Source of the DNA: Isochrysis galbana
Lineage: Eukaryota; Haptophyta; Isochrysidales; Isochrysidaceae
Direction of reading: 5' to 3'
Assembly: GCA_018136815.1 (NCBI GenBank)
Contig: CM030940.1
Location: 2,908,601-2,972,600, forward strand
DNA length: 64,000 nt
Below, piece after piece: positions 41,624 through 51,884 of the stretch. Positions within the stretch are counted from its first letter, which is position 1, and each line of letters starts with the position of its first letter. The notes below the pieces were generated by a model. It was not told the DNA's origin. It worked only from the letters and a program-made list of their open reading frames with translations, and ran no database searches. The translations under genes were made by a program, and so were the position numbers.

Positions 41624-42000
41624 CATGCCCGTAGTCACCCCCGAGGAAAGCTCCATGAGCTCCCCACAAGAACCGCGTTCCGCGCTAGCTGCCGGCGCGC
41701 CCTCGCAGGCAATCTCCAAGAGTGAGATAAGCCTTACTCTGACAGCGCCAAGAAGACGTCTTCCGCCCATGCAGAAGTCGTCTCGCGCGGGGTCGGGCCC
41801 GAAGCGCGCCCTCTTGCGCGCCCTCTCATCCATCTCCTCCAGCGCCAACACCAAGGCCTGCCTGGAGGCCTCCAGCTCTCGCGCGGTGTACGGACGGGTG
41901 GGCATGGCCGGCCCGCGAGGGCGCCGCTCACACAGTTCCCCCGCGGTTCCGCCTTCCGCCTTCCGGGTGGCGGAAGATTTCTTGGGATGCACCATTGTTA
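41624..42000 (+). pseudogene. Relative of the gag-like repeat ORF
   Basis: Frame starting MPVVTPEESSMSSPQEPRSA and LAAGAPSQAISKSEISLTL resembles the repeated N-terminus at 39925 and 40294. The continuation differs. The opposite strand is also open (a 150-aa frame with a helical KALVLALEEMDERARK-like centre), so the coding strand is uncertain. Confidence 0.3.
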
Positions 42001-42600
42001 AGTCGTGTTCGCCTCAACGGTCAACGGTATTTTGCGTTGCGAACTCAACAGTGACTCAACAGCGCGCCAACGCAGTTGAGTCGCCCACACTTGAGTCACT
42101 CTTGAGATACCTCAAAAACCCTCTGGTACTAAGACTAAAAACTAAGAATTCTCCCCCGGCCCTCGGCCGCTCTAAGCTCTAAGAAACTAAGAATAAGAAA
42201 CCCTGGGTGGAGCCCGTGGGGGCAAGAAAGCTTCAGAAGCTTTTCAGTAAAGTCATGTATTCTAGGATGAGTGCGAATGCTACAGTCCGCACCTACCCAC
42301 CCGCCACCCGCCGCCGCGGCGGGGAATCGTCGCCAGGAGCGCAGGAACAAAAGAATACAGGGGGGAGGGGGAGGGGGCGCGTGGGGGCCGGGGAGGCGGG
42401 GGGGGGAGGGGGGGCGGGGGGGGCGGCGGGGGGGGGGGGCAGCGGTTGTTTCTCTTCGCCTGCCGGCCTCGCGCTGCTGCGATCCTTCTCTCTTGTTTGG
42501 CACGCATGTCCTCCTAACACGTTCGTCCCCCCGCCCCCCCGCCCCCCCGCCCCCCCCCCCTCTCCTCCCTTCTCTTTCTCACGCACACTACACGGACACC

Positions 42601-44314
42601 ATGCCCGAGAAGGTCGCACTCATCGGCTCCGGCAACTGGGGCTCGGCTATCGCCACCAAGATGGGCATCAACGCCGCCAAGTGTGCCGACTTCGAGGATA
42701 CTGTGCGCGCGCCCACAGCTCCGCCCCGCCGGCGCACCGCACGCTGCAGCCGCTCACAGTCCCTCAGGCGGAAGCCGCCGGAGTGCCGTGGCTGGATCAC
42801 CACCTCTCCCTCGCGCGCCCGCGCGCCCATCCTTTGGCTTGGAATGCTATCGTCTTCCGCCCCTCTCCTCTTTGCAACATCTCCAGGTCCATATGTGGGT
42901 GTTCGAGGAGTATGTGAAGTGCGTCGATGGCGTGTGGACCCGCCCTGCGCGTGGCTCTTCGCCTCCAGAGGGAAAGACATGGGTGGACGAGGGCTACACG
43001 CCGCTCACTCAGGTTATCAACGAGAAGCATGAGAATGTAATTTACCTGCCGGGGATTGAGCTGCCACACAACATTGTCGCCGAGGCCGACATCAAGAAGT
43101 GCGTGACCGGAGCAACGATGATGGTGAGCTATCACGAACAGTGCATTCACGTGGCATGCACAGGTCTCCTTGTCAAGTCTTGCCTAAGCCCGCCACACCG
43201 CCCGATCGAGGTGTTCGCTTCGATTCTCCGCCGCCTGTTGCCCCGACGTCGCCTCTATGTGACGTCATCAATACATCACATGCGACCTTCACCTAAGGCC
43301 CTCATCCCTTTTAACCGCATGCTCAATTGCCCATTAGGTGTTTGTCATTCCGCACAACTTCCTCGCCCCCATCGTGCCGAAAATGGAGGGCGCGTTCGCG
43401 AAGGGTGCGATCGGCTGCTCGCTCATCAAGGGTATTGAATTCGAGAAGGGCGGCGACTTCAAGCCGATTCTGATCTCGGATCTGCTCCAAAAGGTTCACA
43501 AAAAATCACCACCTAGCTGTTGCATGCCGCACATGCAACCGACCCCGCTAGGCCCTCTGGCCCAACTCCAGCGAGAACAATGAAATGCAACTGTTGGGTC
43601 TTTATCTCATGTGGTGCCCCCATCGGCCATCGTGAGCAGGAGATGAAGAAGGGAATTGATGGCGACTGGGACGTTGACATGTCGGTTCTTATGGGCGCCA
43701 ATGTGGCAAACGAGGTGGCCAAGGGCGACTTCGCCGAGGCCACCATTGGCTGCACCAATGAGGCCAACGGCCTCAAATGGTGCAAGCTCTTCAATACCTC
43801 GGACTTCGCGGTGACCGCCGTGAAGGATGTGGCAGGCGCTGAGCTTTGTGGCGCGATGAAGAACGTAGTTGCCCTGGGTGCGGGCTTTAGCGATGGGCTC
43901 GGCTATGGTGGCAACACTAAGGCCGCCATTATCCGGATCGGCCTTAAGGAGATGCAGAAGTTCTGCCAGCTCTTCTATGGCGATCGCAACATCCAGAAAG
44001 ATACATTCCTCGAGTCGTGCGGCGTTGCCGATCTTGTCACCACCTGCTTCGGCGGCCGCAACCGCAAGTGCGCAGAGATCTTCGCCAAGGGCGTCATTTC
44101 TGGCTCTCCCAAGGCATGGGACGTGATTGAGGCGGAGGAGCTGAACGGTCAAAAGTTGCAAGGCACGGGCACCTGTATCGATGTGATGAAGGCTATCGCC
44201 GCCAAGAAGGCCGAGAAGGACTTCCCTCTCTTCGTTCAGATCCACAAGATTGCCTTCGAGGGCGCCCGGCCGGAGACGATCATCGAGATCAACGCCGGAT
44301 CCGGCTATTACTAA
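42601..44314 (+). CDS. GPD1: Glycerol-3-phosphate dehydrogenase (NAD+)
   Basis: Four exons, 42601-42702, 42887-43123, 43338-43493 and 43640-44314, all introns phase 0 and GT-AG; 389 aa. It reduces dihydroxyacetone phosphate to glycerol 3-phosphate with NADH, for glycerolipid synthesis, osmolyte glycerol or NADH shuttling. Exon 1 is the Rossmann start, MPEKVALIGSGNWGSAIATK (GxGxxG); exon 2 has MWVFEEYVKC and HENVIYLPGIELPHNIVAEA; exon 3 FVIPHNFLAPIVPKM; exon 4 VLMGANVANEVAKGDF, the catalytic-lysine region VAVKDVAGAELCGAMKNVVA-like (TAVKDVAGAELCGAMKNVV) and GGRNRKCAEIF. The segment after MWVFEEYVKC holds about 20 extra residues (DGVWTRPARGSSPPEGKTW). No presequence, so probably cytosolic. The ATG follows a C-homopolymer and CT-rich tract directly. 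Confidence 0.95.
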
Positions 44315-44934
44315 ATTCATTGCTACGACTCGTGCGGTTTGAATAGATCCCATCCAACATATCGTTCTCGCCCTGTCATCATGGCCGATCAAGAGGGGAT
44401 GTAGACAAGCCGAATGCGCGCTTATTTGCACGCATTCCGTAAGGCTAATGCGGTCTTGATGGTAAACGAGAACGAGCAGCAGTGTATGGCAGGCTGTGGG
44501 CACCGTGTACTTCGTCAATGTTACGTCCGACTGTCTCTCGCTTCCTCAAGGTCGCCCCAGTGTCTAAGGCTCTGCGTGTAGTCATCGCGAGATCACGCAG
44601 CGCACAAGACCAAGCTCTTGTTCGATCTGACGTTGTGTCATCCTCATCATCGCTGTGGCTACTCCTACTCTTTGTGGGCGCGTTCCGGGCATCATTGTCT
44701 TGGTGCATATTTCCTCTTTGATCTAGTAGCTAGTCAAGTGGTGTGAAGCCGTCAGCTGTCCTCTCTTTCGCCTGCTTCCCGCACAGCTGCTTGAGATATA
44801 GTGTAGCACTCAAAAACTATGGTTATAGTTTCAGCGATGGAGCACGCGCCGACGGCTCTCCCCTCTGTATTATACCTGCCCCATCGCTAATGTCTAATTA
44901 ATAGTAATGGCTTGAGGCATGCAAATATTCGTGT
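44315..44934. other. Intergenic, no gene recognised
   Basis: 3' flank of the glycerol-3-phosphate dehydrogenase gene. No domain-bearing frame. Confidence 0.5.
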
Positions 44935-45235
44935 CAAAAAAAGCCTTCTGAAGTTTCAGGGCTAGCACCTAAAAAAACATTCTCGAAGTTCAGGCTACTA
45001 ACTATGCTGCTAGCTACCAGCTACGGGGGTCCCATCGCACTCATGGTGCTGCCTCTCGCCATCGCCTAAACCCCACACTCACACACTCTCACTCTCTCTC
45101 ACCCCCCACCCCCCACCCCCTCGCACCCACTACCCCTCATTCCTTGGTCTTCGGCATCGGGGGTCGGGGGGTGGGCCCGCGTGCACTTCGTCGGGCCAAG
45201 GCGCGCGGGGGGGGGGGGGGGGAGGCTGAGACAGG
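44935..45235 (-). repeat. LINE 3' UTR fragment with doubled tail
   Basis: On the minus strand the 3' UTR ends twice: GTAGCCTGAAC...GAATGTTTTTTT and then GCTAGCCCTGAAAC-type tail with TTTTTTTGAC, 40 bp apart. The purine-rich part corresponds to ACCCCCCACCCCC and CATTCCTTGGTCTTCGGCAT on the plus strand. A second minus-strand copy is at 63795-64000. Confidence 0.7.
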
Positions 45236-45521
45236 CTTGTCAGAGGTCCCCACAAACCACAAACTCTATCTAGGCGCCCAAAGTATTGGTATTGGGCCTG
45301 GGCAATACCAATACTTGTCGTCCGACGTGCCCCAACTTCAACTTGCACGACAAGTGCTTGTGATTCTTGTCGCCAAGACGCCAAGAGGCACCCAAACTTG
45401 CACAGACTTGTCGATGCCCAACCAAAGTAGTGCACACACAACATGGCACATACATACATACATGGGCCGATCTCCCGGCCGAAACCGAAGAACGAGGAAC
45501 AAGGAATGTATTAATAAATCT

Positions 45522-46263
45522 TTTAATAGTCTCACCGCACACGCAGCCGTGGACCCTCTACTTTCTACTCACGTAGGAAACTTTCTACACCCCCACTTCC
45601 CCGGCCCTTCTCCCCCCGCCATAAGGCGACTCCCCCTGTGCACTACTAGGGGGATAGGGGTGAAGGGCTTAGATATGGTCCGGTGGCCCGCGCCCCCCCC
45701 CCCGGTGATCATTCCCCCCCTTCCTCCTGTGTCTCCGAGTGGGCGGCGGTCTCAGCCCCGACTTATCCTGTAAACAGGTGCGGGACTTACCTATTTTTCG
45801 GTGAGCGGAGCTCTCGCTCCGCCCATCCCCTTCTCCGCGCTCTCTCTCCCCTCTCCTGCGGCACGCGCGATGGCGCGCCTGCGGCAGGCCTGCAGCTGCC
45901 CCTGGCGACCCCTGGAGGCTCCTGGAGGCCAGCTCTGGGGGCGGAGGAGGCTGGGACTGGGCCCTGGCCTCCCCTGCCTCTCCCTCGCTGGCGCTCCTGA
46001 GCCTCTGGGGCCCCCAATCTGCACCTGTCTGCCTGTCGACCAGGGGGGGAGGGGGGTTGGAGCGATGGGCTGGTAACGAGGGGCCAGGATGGGCGAATGG
46101 GGCGAGCCTGTGGGGAAGGGAGTGGGTCAGTAGGGCAGTGGCCTCCTGGCAAGCCATCAGGCGTGCCAGGAGGATGGGTGGTTCCTCCCCCATGGCAGGG
46201 GAGGAGAGGAGAGAGGGGGGGGCTCGTGCCCCCCCATGGGTCAACCAAGTATAAACTTAGTTG
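45522..46263 (+). repeat. Repeat family A, copy 5, near full length
   Basis: Spans from TTAATAGTCTCACCGCACAC to the terminal hairpin CAAGTATAAACTTAGTTG; about 740 bp. It is essentially the inverted counterpart of 59590-60344, including TAGTAGTGCAC/GTGCACTACTA, CCCGACTTATCC and GGTGAGCGGAGCTCTCGCTC blocks. It ends exactly where a LINE fragment begins. Confidence 0.88.
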
Positions 46264-47240
46264 AGGAACAAGGAATGAGGGGGGAAGAGTGGAGGGAGGG
46301 CAATGTCGCATTCGCGAATCGACACTCGTTAGGCTTAGGGGTAGGCGCTTCCCGGACAGGGACAGGGCCAACACGTGCCGCATATGTGGGGAAACAGACG
46401 AATCCTCGACACACCTAGGAGAGTGCCCCGGGATAACCAACATCCTAGACGAGCTGAATAAAGTCGCACGCTACACACCTAAGATAGGAAGGAGTAGAGA
46501 AGAAACCATTATAGACAACCTATTCATTTACCCGAAGGGAGACGCCCCGAAAGTGATATACGTACTATACCTTCTAGCGTGGAGATACATAATCACGGAC
46601 TTCTATAGGATACACTACGACGGCATAAACTTCTCGGAAGAATCAGTACTAATAAGAATAATAGAGAGATACACCATGCTAAGTAAAGCACAAAGCACTC
46701 CTCTTCGCACATGAAACCGACTCGGCGAGAACCGCCCAAGCGGGCATGGGAAGACAACCCAAGAAAAGGATAGACATGAACGACTTGAGACCCGTTTTCA
46801 ACAGGAACGACAAAGGCGGACTTAAGCCCAGCGTGGAGCTAGTGGAACTAGCCACCAAGCTGAGGATCGCACTCGCTGTCTGTCGAGGGGACCAAGGAAC
46901 AAGGGAACAAAGGAGATTGAAACACCGACACACCAATCGAAGTTGTTGACAGAGACAATGGAACCTAGACACAACCCCAACAAACAAACAAAACGTGGCC
47001 AGACAGACACACACGACAACAACGACAAACCCAAAAGGCCTGCCCGAACCCCACACTCTGAACCAGGCTTCAAGTAGCGCACCGAGGCCGGACCTCGGAA
47101 ACCGAAGAAAAAGGAAAGAAGGGGGGCAGGGGAAGAGGTGGAGGGAGGGAAGATAAGGGCGGTGTAGATAGCGAAAGGGAGTCCCGTAACTAGTAACTAG
47201 TAGGTGTGTAGCCCTGAATCTTCAGAAGTTTTTGTTTTTC
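46264..47240 (+). pseudogene. LINE copy 4: 3' ORF end and 3' UTR
   Basis: From a 5' truncation it reads NTCRICGETDESSTHLGECP (post-RT CCHC motif), LLAWRYIITDFYRIHYDGIN and LSKAQ, then shifts frame at about 46695 and continues ETDSARTAQAGMGRQPKKRI to about 46950, so a single indel breaks the ORF. The first 55 bp (GGAATGAGGGGGGAAG) resemble a 3' UTR rather than ORF sequence. The 3' UTR (46950-47240) ends GTGTAGCCCTGAATCTTCAG followed by T-rich sequence. It belongs to the same subfamily as copy 1. Confidence 0.85.
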
Positions 47241-48592
47241 GAACAGATGTTGCGTCGTCGTCTCGATCTTGTATCTTGTGCTTGTGTTTTGGTGCGTGCT
47301 CAGCATATGGCATATGGGCCGGTCTAACGACGTGCAAAATACAAAATAAAAATATCAAAGTGCGTCTTCTTCGCCACCTCTGCCGAGTACCTAGGCCGGG
47401 GGGAAATCATCGCCCCTTCTAGTGAACAAATATTCTGCGAATCTCCGACTCCGATGTACAGATTTTTTTGATTGAACTCAATGTCAATATCAATATCCCC
47501 TAGAACTCTACTCCAGGGGAGGGCAAGCGGGGCCGTCCACCGTGGGGGGCCTGAGGAGAGGAGCGTCGGCGCGCTCCATTGCAACAAAGTATAAACTAAA
47601 TTTATGGCTCTCAGGAAGATATGTGCTCTCGCCCTCGGGGTGTAGACAATCAATTTTCGTTGTCACATGCACATGCGACATGCGTGTTGTCATGTTGTAT
47701 TGCGAAAGTTCGGTTGCCTCCACATTTGGTACCACGCAAACGGCACCGAACGAACGCAAGCCGCCTCGTAGTACTCGCAAGCACTCCACAGCCTTGGCCT
47801 AGCCAGCCGCACCCTCGAACAACTCACACACAAACTACCGGACAACACATGCAACCGCGTGCGACAACACCCACGGCAACGGCAACAACAGTGCAGAGCC
47901 GCCGTCCTCTCGGACCATACGCGTATCTTGGCGCTTTCGTCTTTCGTTCTGGGAACATGCCGCATGCGCGCGTGCACATCGTGCTCAGATACCACACAAT
48001 ACATCATGACCTCTCATGCCGTTGTCGCGTTATGCCTGATGTGGCCAATTGGCGGCTTCAAAAATAGCACATGACGACAAGTACGAAGCACAAGAGAAAA
48101 GCCGATCCATAGTCATGGCGTGGACACGCCACGACAGCAGGCATGTAGAATCGACCGAGGATCTCAACAAGGCACAACTGCAGTGAGGAATCCGGTCCAA
48201 AGACACAGTGAGGAGTGCCCTTGAAGGGTCGACGACATTGGAGAGAACATTGAATGCATAAATGAGATACAGAGCAGGTACCACATCGCCGCAGGGACAG
48301 CAAGTCCTTCGCCTCCGTTGGGGCACGAGCCATAGCACATCCAGCACTGGCGAAGCTGCTCGACGCCCCAGCCAGTGAGCGCTGCACTTCGGGTATGTGG
48401 TGCACCTTGATCGTCCCAATAGAACCGCGTGTAAGGGTAAGGAAAACCGTTTGACCGAAGAACAATGTTCGGTGTGGGTCACGATGGGGCAGTCCGTGAC
48501 ACAGCCACTGCTCAGTAGACGATGGCGTCGAGCACCAAATCCGACACATGAAAAGACATTCGCCTCACTTGCTGTTTCATCTTTTCCTTTAC
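47241..48592. other. Intergenic, 3' side of cytochrome b5
   Basis: No recognised coding region. A 188-aa frame on the minus strand at 48030-48596 is Cys/Ser/Leu-rich without a domain and overlaps the likely 3' UTR of cytochrome b5. Confidence 0.45.
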
Positions 48593-49180
48593 TCACGCCA
48601 AGTGGGTGGTGTAATAGTAGTAGGCAGCCCCAGCAATCGCAACGAGCGCTGAGACCAAAATGAGCGGCATCGCGCCGCCGCCCTCGCCCGAAGAACCCTC
48701 GCCCGACTTCTTGGAGCTGCGCTCACTCGGCAACAGCTCGCCCACCTCAAACTTCTCAAGCTGCTTTCGAGCATCCTTGGAGTGGCCAACATCCTCGAAG
48801 TCCTCTGTAGCATCCTTGCCAGCGCGATCCATGAGCACCTCCTCACCGCCAGGGTGCTCATCAAGGTACTTGCTGATGCTGTAGACCTTGTCGTGAATAG
48901 CGAGCCACACATCCTCGCGCTTGCTGTGCTTGGCCAGATCAGCCATTGAGCTGCGGGGAGGCGAGAGAACGGTCAATCGCGAGGCGGTGTGAAGCACAGC
49001 GCAGAGAGCCTGGCATCCACCGTGGCCTCTCTCCCCTCTATGAGCGCGGTGCGGGGCGTGCGCGACGGAGCGTGGGCTGTACTGACGGCGACGCTGCACC
49101 ACCTTCGCGCGCGTGTCAGCGTGCAGGGCTCACATGAAGGGCCTGCCCTTTGCATCGGTGGTCGGCTCGGGAGAAGCCAT
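48593..49180 (-). CDS. Cytochrome b5, tail-anchored
   Basis: Two exons, 49180-49134 and 48950-48593, with a 183-nt GT-AG phase-2 intron; 134 aa. The first exon (MASPEPTTDAKGRPF) is supported because it supplies IS before MADLAKHSKREDVWLAI, completing the usual start of the fold; starting at the ATG at 48946 would lose it. The haem axial ligands are His48 in KYLDEHPGGEEVL and His72 in EDVGHSKDA, 24 residues apart as in known cytochrome b5. A Ser/Gly linker leads to one transmembrane helix (AMPLILVSALVAIAGAAYYY) ending YTTHLA, a tail anchor for ER or outer mitochondrial membrane. It donates electrons to desaturases and other microsomal oxidases. Upstream coding strand is C-homopolymer-rich. Confidence 0.93.
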
Positions 49181-49786
49181 GGTGCGCCTCTGGGCTCCTC
49201 AGGCTCGGGCTGAGAGGCCTTTCAGCCCCAGGCCCAGCCTCGCCCCCCCCCCCCCCCCCCCCTCCCCACGCCGCCCGCCCTAGCGCGCGCGGGCTGGGGC
49301 TGGCGGGGGGGGGGGGGGGGGGAGATCGTAGAGCCCCCGGGGGGGGGGGGGGGAGGGAGGAAGGAAGGACCTCCTTCTTCTCGTTCGAGGAGTCTTCTTC
49401 TCCAGAATCAGCGGCGATTCTCTCTTTCCCGGGTTGGTTACCGCATGATGCTGTCTCAGATAGGTAAAGTATAACGATATAACGATGTCGTGAACCCGTA
49501 CCGTTCACTATTGGACTATTGGTAAAATACGGGTTCACCGCTTCACGAATCCGCTAACTCCAAACTCCCAGTTCCCAGTTCCTAATTCCTACCGAGCTCA
49601 ACTCTCCAGGGTTGATTTCTAAGCTTAGGTCATGATGACACAATTGGCTAGCTAGGGACTTACCCCTAGTTAGTACAAGCCTAAAACTAGGGACTAGGGC
49701 GCTCAAACACTATTTTAACTTCTGCTCTTCTGCTAAGTGTGTAAAAATGAACTAAACATGAAAAAGTCAGGATTGATAGTTGATAC
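49181..49786. other. Promoter side of cytochrome b5, homopolymer-rich
   Basis: C22 at about 49239-49262 and G runs at 49304-49322 and 49339-49352 lie within 180 bp of the start codon. The rest is unique AT-richer sequence. No gene. Confidence 0.6.
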
Positions 49787-50200
49787 GGCGGTCAAACACT
49801 ATTTTAACTTCTAAGGGTAGGGCGATCAAACAGTGTTTTTCAATAAGGGGTGAAAAATGACCATCTCAGAATTGAGGAAATTTGAGGATTTTTCACGGTT
49901 CACGGTAGAAAGTTCCCAATACACCCAACTACTCAACTACCAAAACTAGCACATATCCGGGGTCCATTAGGACCCGGACCCCCCCCCTGGGCCCCCACAA
50001 CAAAACGTAATCAAAAACAGGCAGAAGACGATAAAATCGCAAAAGCTTGAAAAGCTCAACTTCAAGTCGAAACCGAGCGCGCTGCGTGCCTGTTTTCGAC
50101 GATCCATACGGATGGGGGACCCCACCAGATACCCAACACACAGGTCCCACCCGCATGGTCACGCCAATCGGGCAGGCCGCGCCCCGAATGACGAATTGTG
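49787..50200 (-). repeat. Repeat family B, inverted copy
   Basis: On the minus strand it matches 41108-41529 nearly throughout, from CACGCCAATCGGGCAGGCCGC to the terminal GTAGGGCGATCAAACAGTG (family end with two changes). The end sequence GGCGGTCAAACACTATTTTA is present a second time just outside, at about 49787, suggesting nested or duplicated ends. Confidence 0.85.
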
Positions 50201-50694
50201 ATGGCCCATAGGGCCTGAGGGCAATGAGGAAGGGGCCAAGCCGGCGGCAGGCGCGGCTGAGGAGGCGACTTCGGAGACGCTGACGGGCTGAGGCCCGTCA
50301 GCAGAGGAAGGCGGGCAGGCGGGCTTGATCGAGGGCGAGGACGGCGGCGAGAGCGACATCGAACGAGTGGCGAGAGGCGAGGGCGAGTGTGAGGAGGGCT
50401 GTGATGGCAGGGGCTGGCGAGGAGAGGCGAGGCTGTAGGGTCTGAGTGTTACGAGAGCGAGAGCGACGAGAGCGAGAGCGACGACGGATGACGACTGACG
50501 ACAGGACGACGGACGACGGACAGAGACACCCAGGAAAACACCCCGACTCTCGCCCCACGACTTTCTCACATAAATCGACTGAAATCAAACCCAAACACTC
50601 CGGCCAGACGACGACGGACGACGATCAGAAGGCGATCTGTCCCAAGCGTCGAAATCGGCCGTCGCGGCGCCTGAAAGCACGCGCGCTAACTAAC
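50201..50694. other. Intergenic with GACGAC/GAGAGC repeats
   Basis: 50330-50520 is rich in GAGCGACGAGAGC and ACGACGGACGACGG short repeats, which create long charged open frames on both strands. No gene is supportable. Confidence 0.5.
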
Positions 50695-50815
50695 GTCCGC
50701 CGCCGGAGGCCGGAGAGCCGGAGAGAGCCCAACTTCGAACCGAGCCCGGGCGCGCTGGGAGCTGGGAGACCGTTCTCGTTCCTCATCCCGGTGTCCGGCC
50801 CGCGCCAAGCCACTA
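50695..50815 (+). repeat. Repeat family B core fragment
   Basis: Close match to 38460-38600 with a partially duplicated GCCGGAGAG at its start. Confidence 0.7.
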
Positions 50816-50819
50816 GCTG

Positions 50820-51146
50820 TTGGTGTCGTTGGTCTGTTTGCTGTTTGACCGGCCGGGTCTGTGCCTCGTGCTTGCGCACGGGGCACGGGGCCAGTGCCCA
50901 GTGCCGCGGCTATGTAGGGACCCAGCCCGGAGGCTTTCCCTAGGGAAGGAAGGGTCCTGTGGCTTCTGGTGGTCTCGGCTTGGGGCAGTGTGGTGCTGTC
51001 TGGCGGGGCTGGTTGGTGTCCATATGTGTGATGGTGGGGTGGAACTGGTCGGTGTGGGGCTCTAGGTGCGTCGCGCGCGGTGGCTCGCGAGCACCGGGTC
51101 GGACGTGGCCCTGGCAGGAGGGCGGTTCGGCTGCGCGGCGTGTCCC
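50820..51146 (-). repeat. LINE 5' region fragment
   Basis: The minus strand encodes RKHEAQTRPVKQ, as in copy 1 (VRKHEAQARPVEQ), and matches the N-terminal ORF region of copies 1 and 2. No hairpin end is visible because the fragment runs into a C17 tract at about 51147-51164. Confidence 0.75.
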
Positions 51147-51164
51147 CCCCCCCCCCCCCCCCCG

Positions 51165-51884
51165 CGCCCTCGCGCTCCTTAACCGCCGTGCTTTCCCCTT
51201 CGGCGAGCGGAGGTCCTCCAGCGCGTCCCTCACTCAGCGTCCCTGAGCGTCCCCTATTGAACTATCAATGTTATATCCTAGCCAAGCTAACCCCACTAGT
51301 TAATTCAACACAACTTTTCAGTCCCGGAATCCGGAATCCCGCCATGCCTGACGAGCTATAGGTGTCCGAGTGGTACCGGGGGGAGGGGGCAGTGCCCCCT
51401 CCCCTCGGTATTTGTATTTGTCTTCCCCCCATCGCTCTGCTTCGGATTCGGATTCGAGCGGGGAGAGAGAGACGAGGGGAAATCTTCCCCCAGTCCCACA
51501 AAAAAAATTGGGTCTCCAAATCAATGAGAGCTTTTTTTCAATCCAATTTTTCCCCCACCTCTAGCACCCCGGGACAACTCCTTTGGTTGAGCGGTTGGAA
51601 GAGGAAGAAGATAGAAGAAGGGAACAGGAAACACGAATAGGAGCAAGGTTCAACTCCGAGTTGTAGATGCACAGACGATCAAAGGTCAGAGTGCACGAGG
51701 TGCTGGTTTGTGCTACTTTTCTAGCTATTGCCTAGCGTCTAGCTAAATCTACGATGAGATATGTCGGCATAGAGATGATGGGTATCATGCTTTGCTGCAC
51801 ATCTCAGCCTCGCGCTGCGGCCTGTAAGCGATACTCTGAATCATAAGACGGTACAGTGTATACTAGGCAGGCCTTGCTTGATAC
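51165..51884. other. Intergenic with repeat E
   Basis: Apart from repeat E at 51410-51566, no recognised element or gene. It includes the likely 3' flank of the ELL gene. Confidence 0.5.
51410..51566 (+). repeat. Repeat E, copy 2
   Basis: About 150 bp matching 34775-34925 with a T-rich insertion difference. Confidence 0.8.

Noticed and set aside
45669-46244. 191-aa Pro/Ser/Arg-rich frame on the minus strand
   Set aside because: Entirely inside repeat family A; frame differs among copies, so no sign of coding selection.
48030-48596. 188-aa Cys/Ser/Leu-rich frame on the minus strand
   Set aside because: Overlaps the end of cytochrome b5 and its 3' side, has no family resemblance, and no partner exon.
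50159-50594. Long Ser/Arg-rich frames on the minus strand
   Set aside because: Produced by GACGAC and GAGAGC short repeats, open on both strands.
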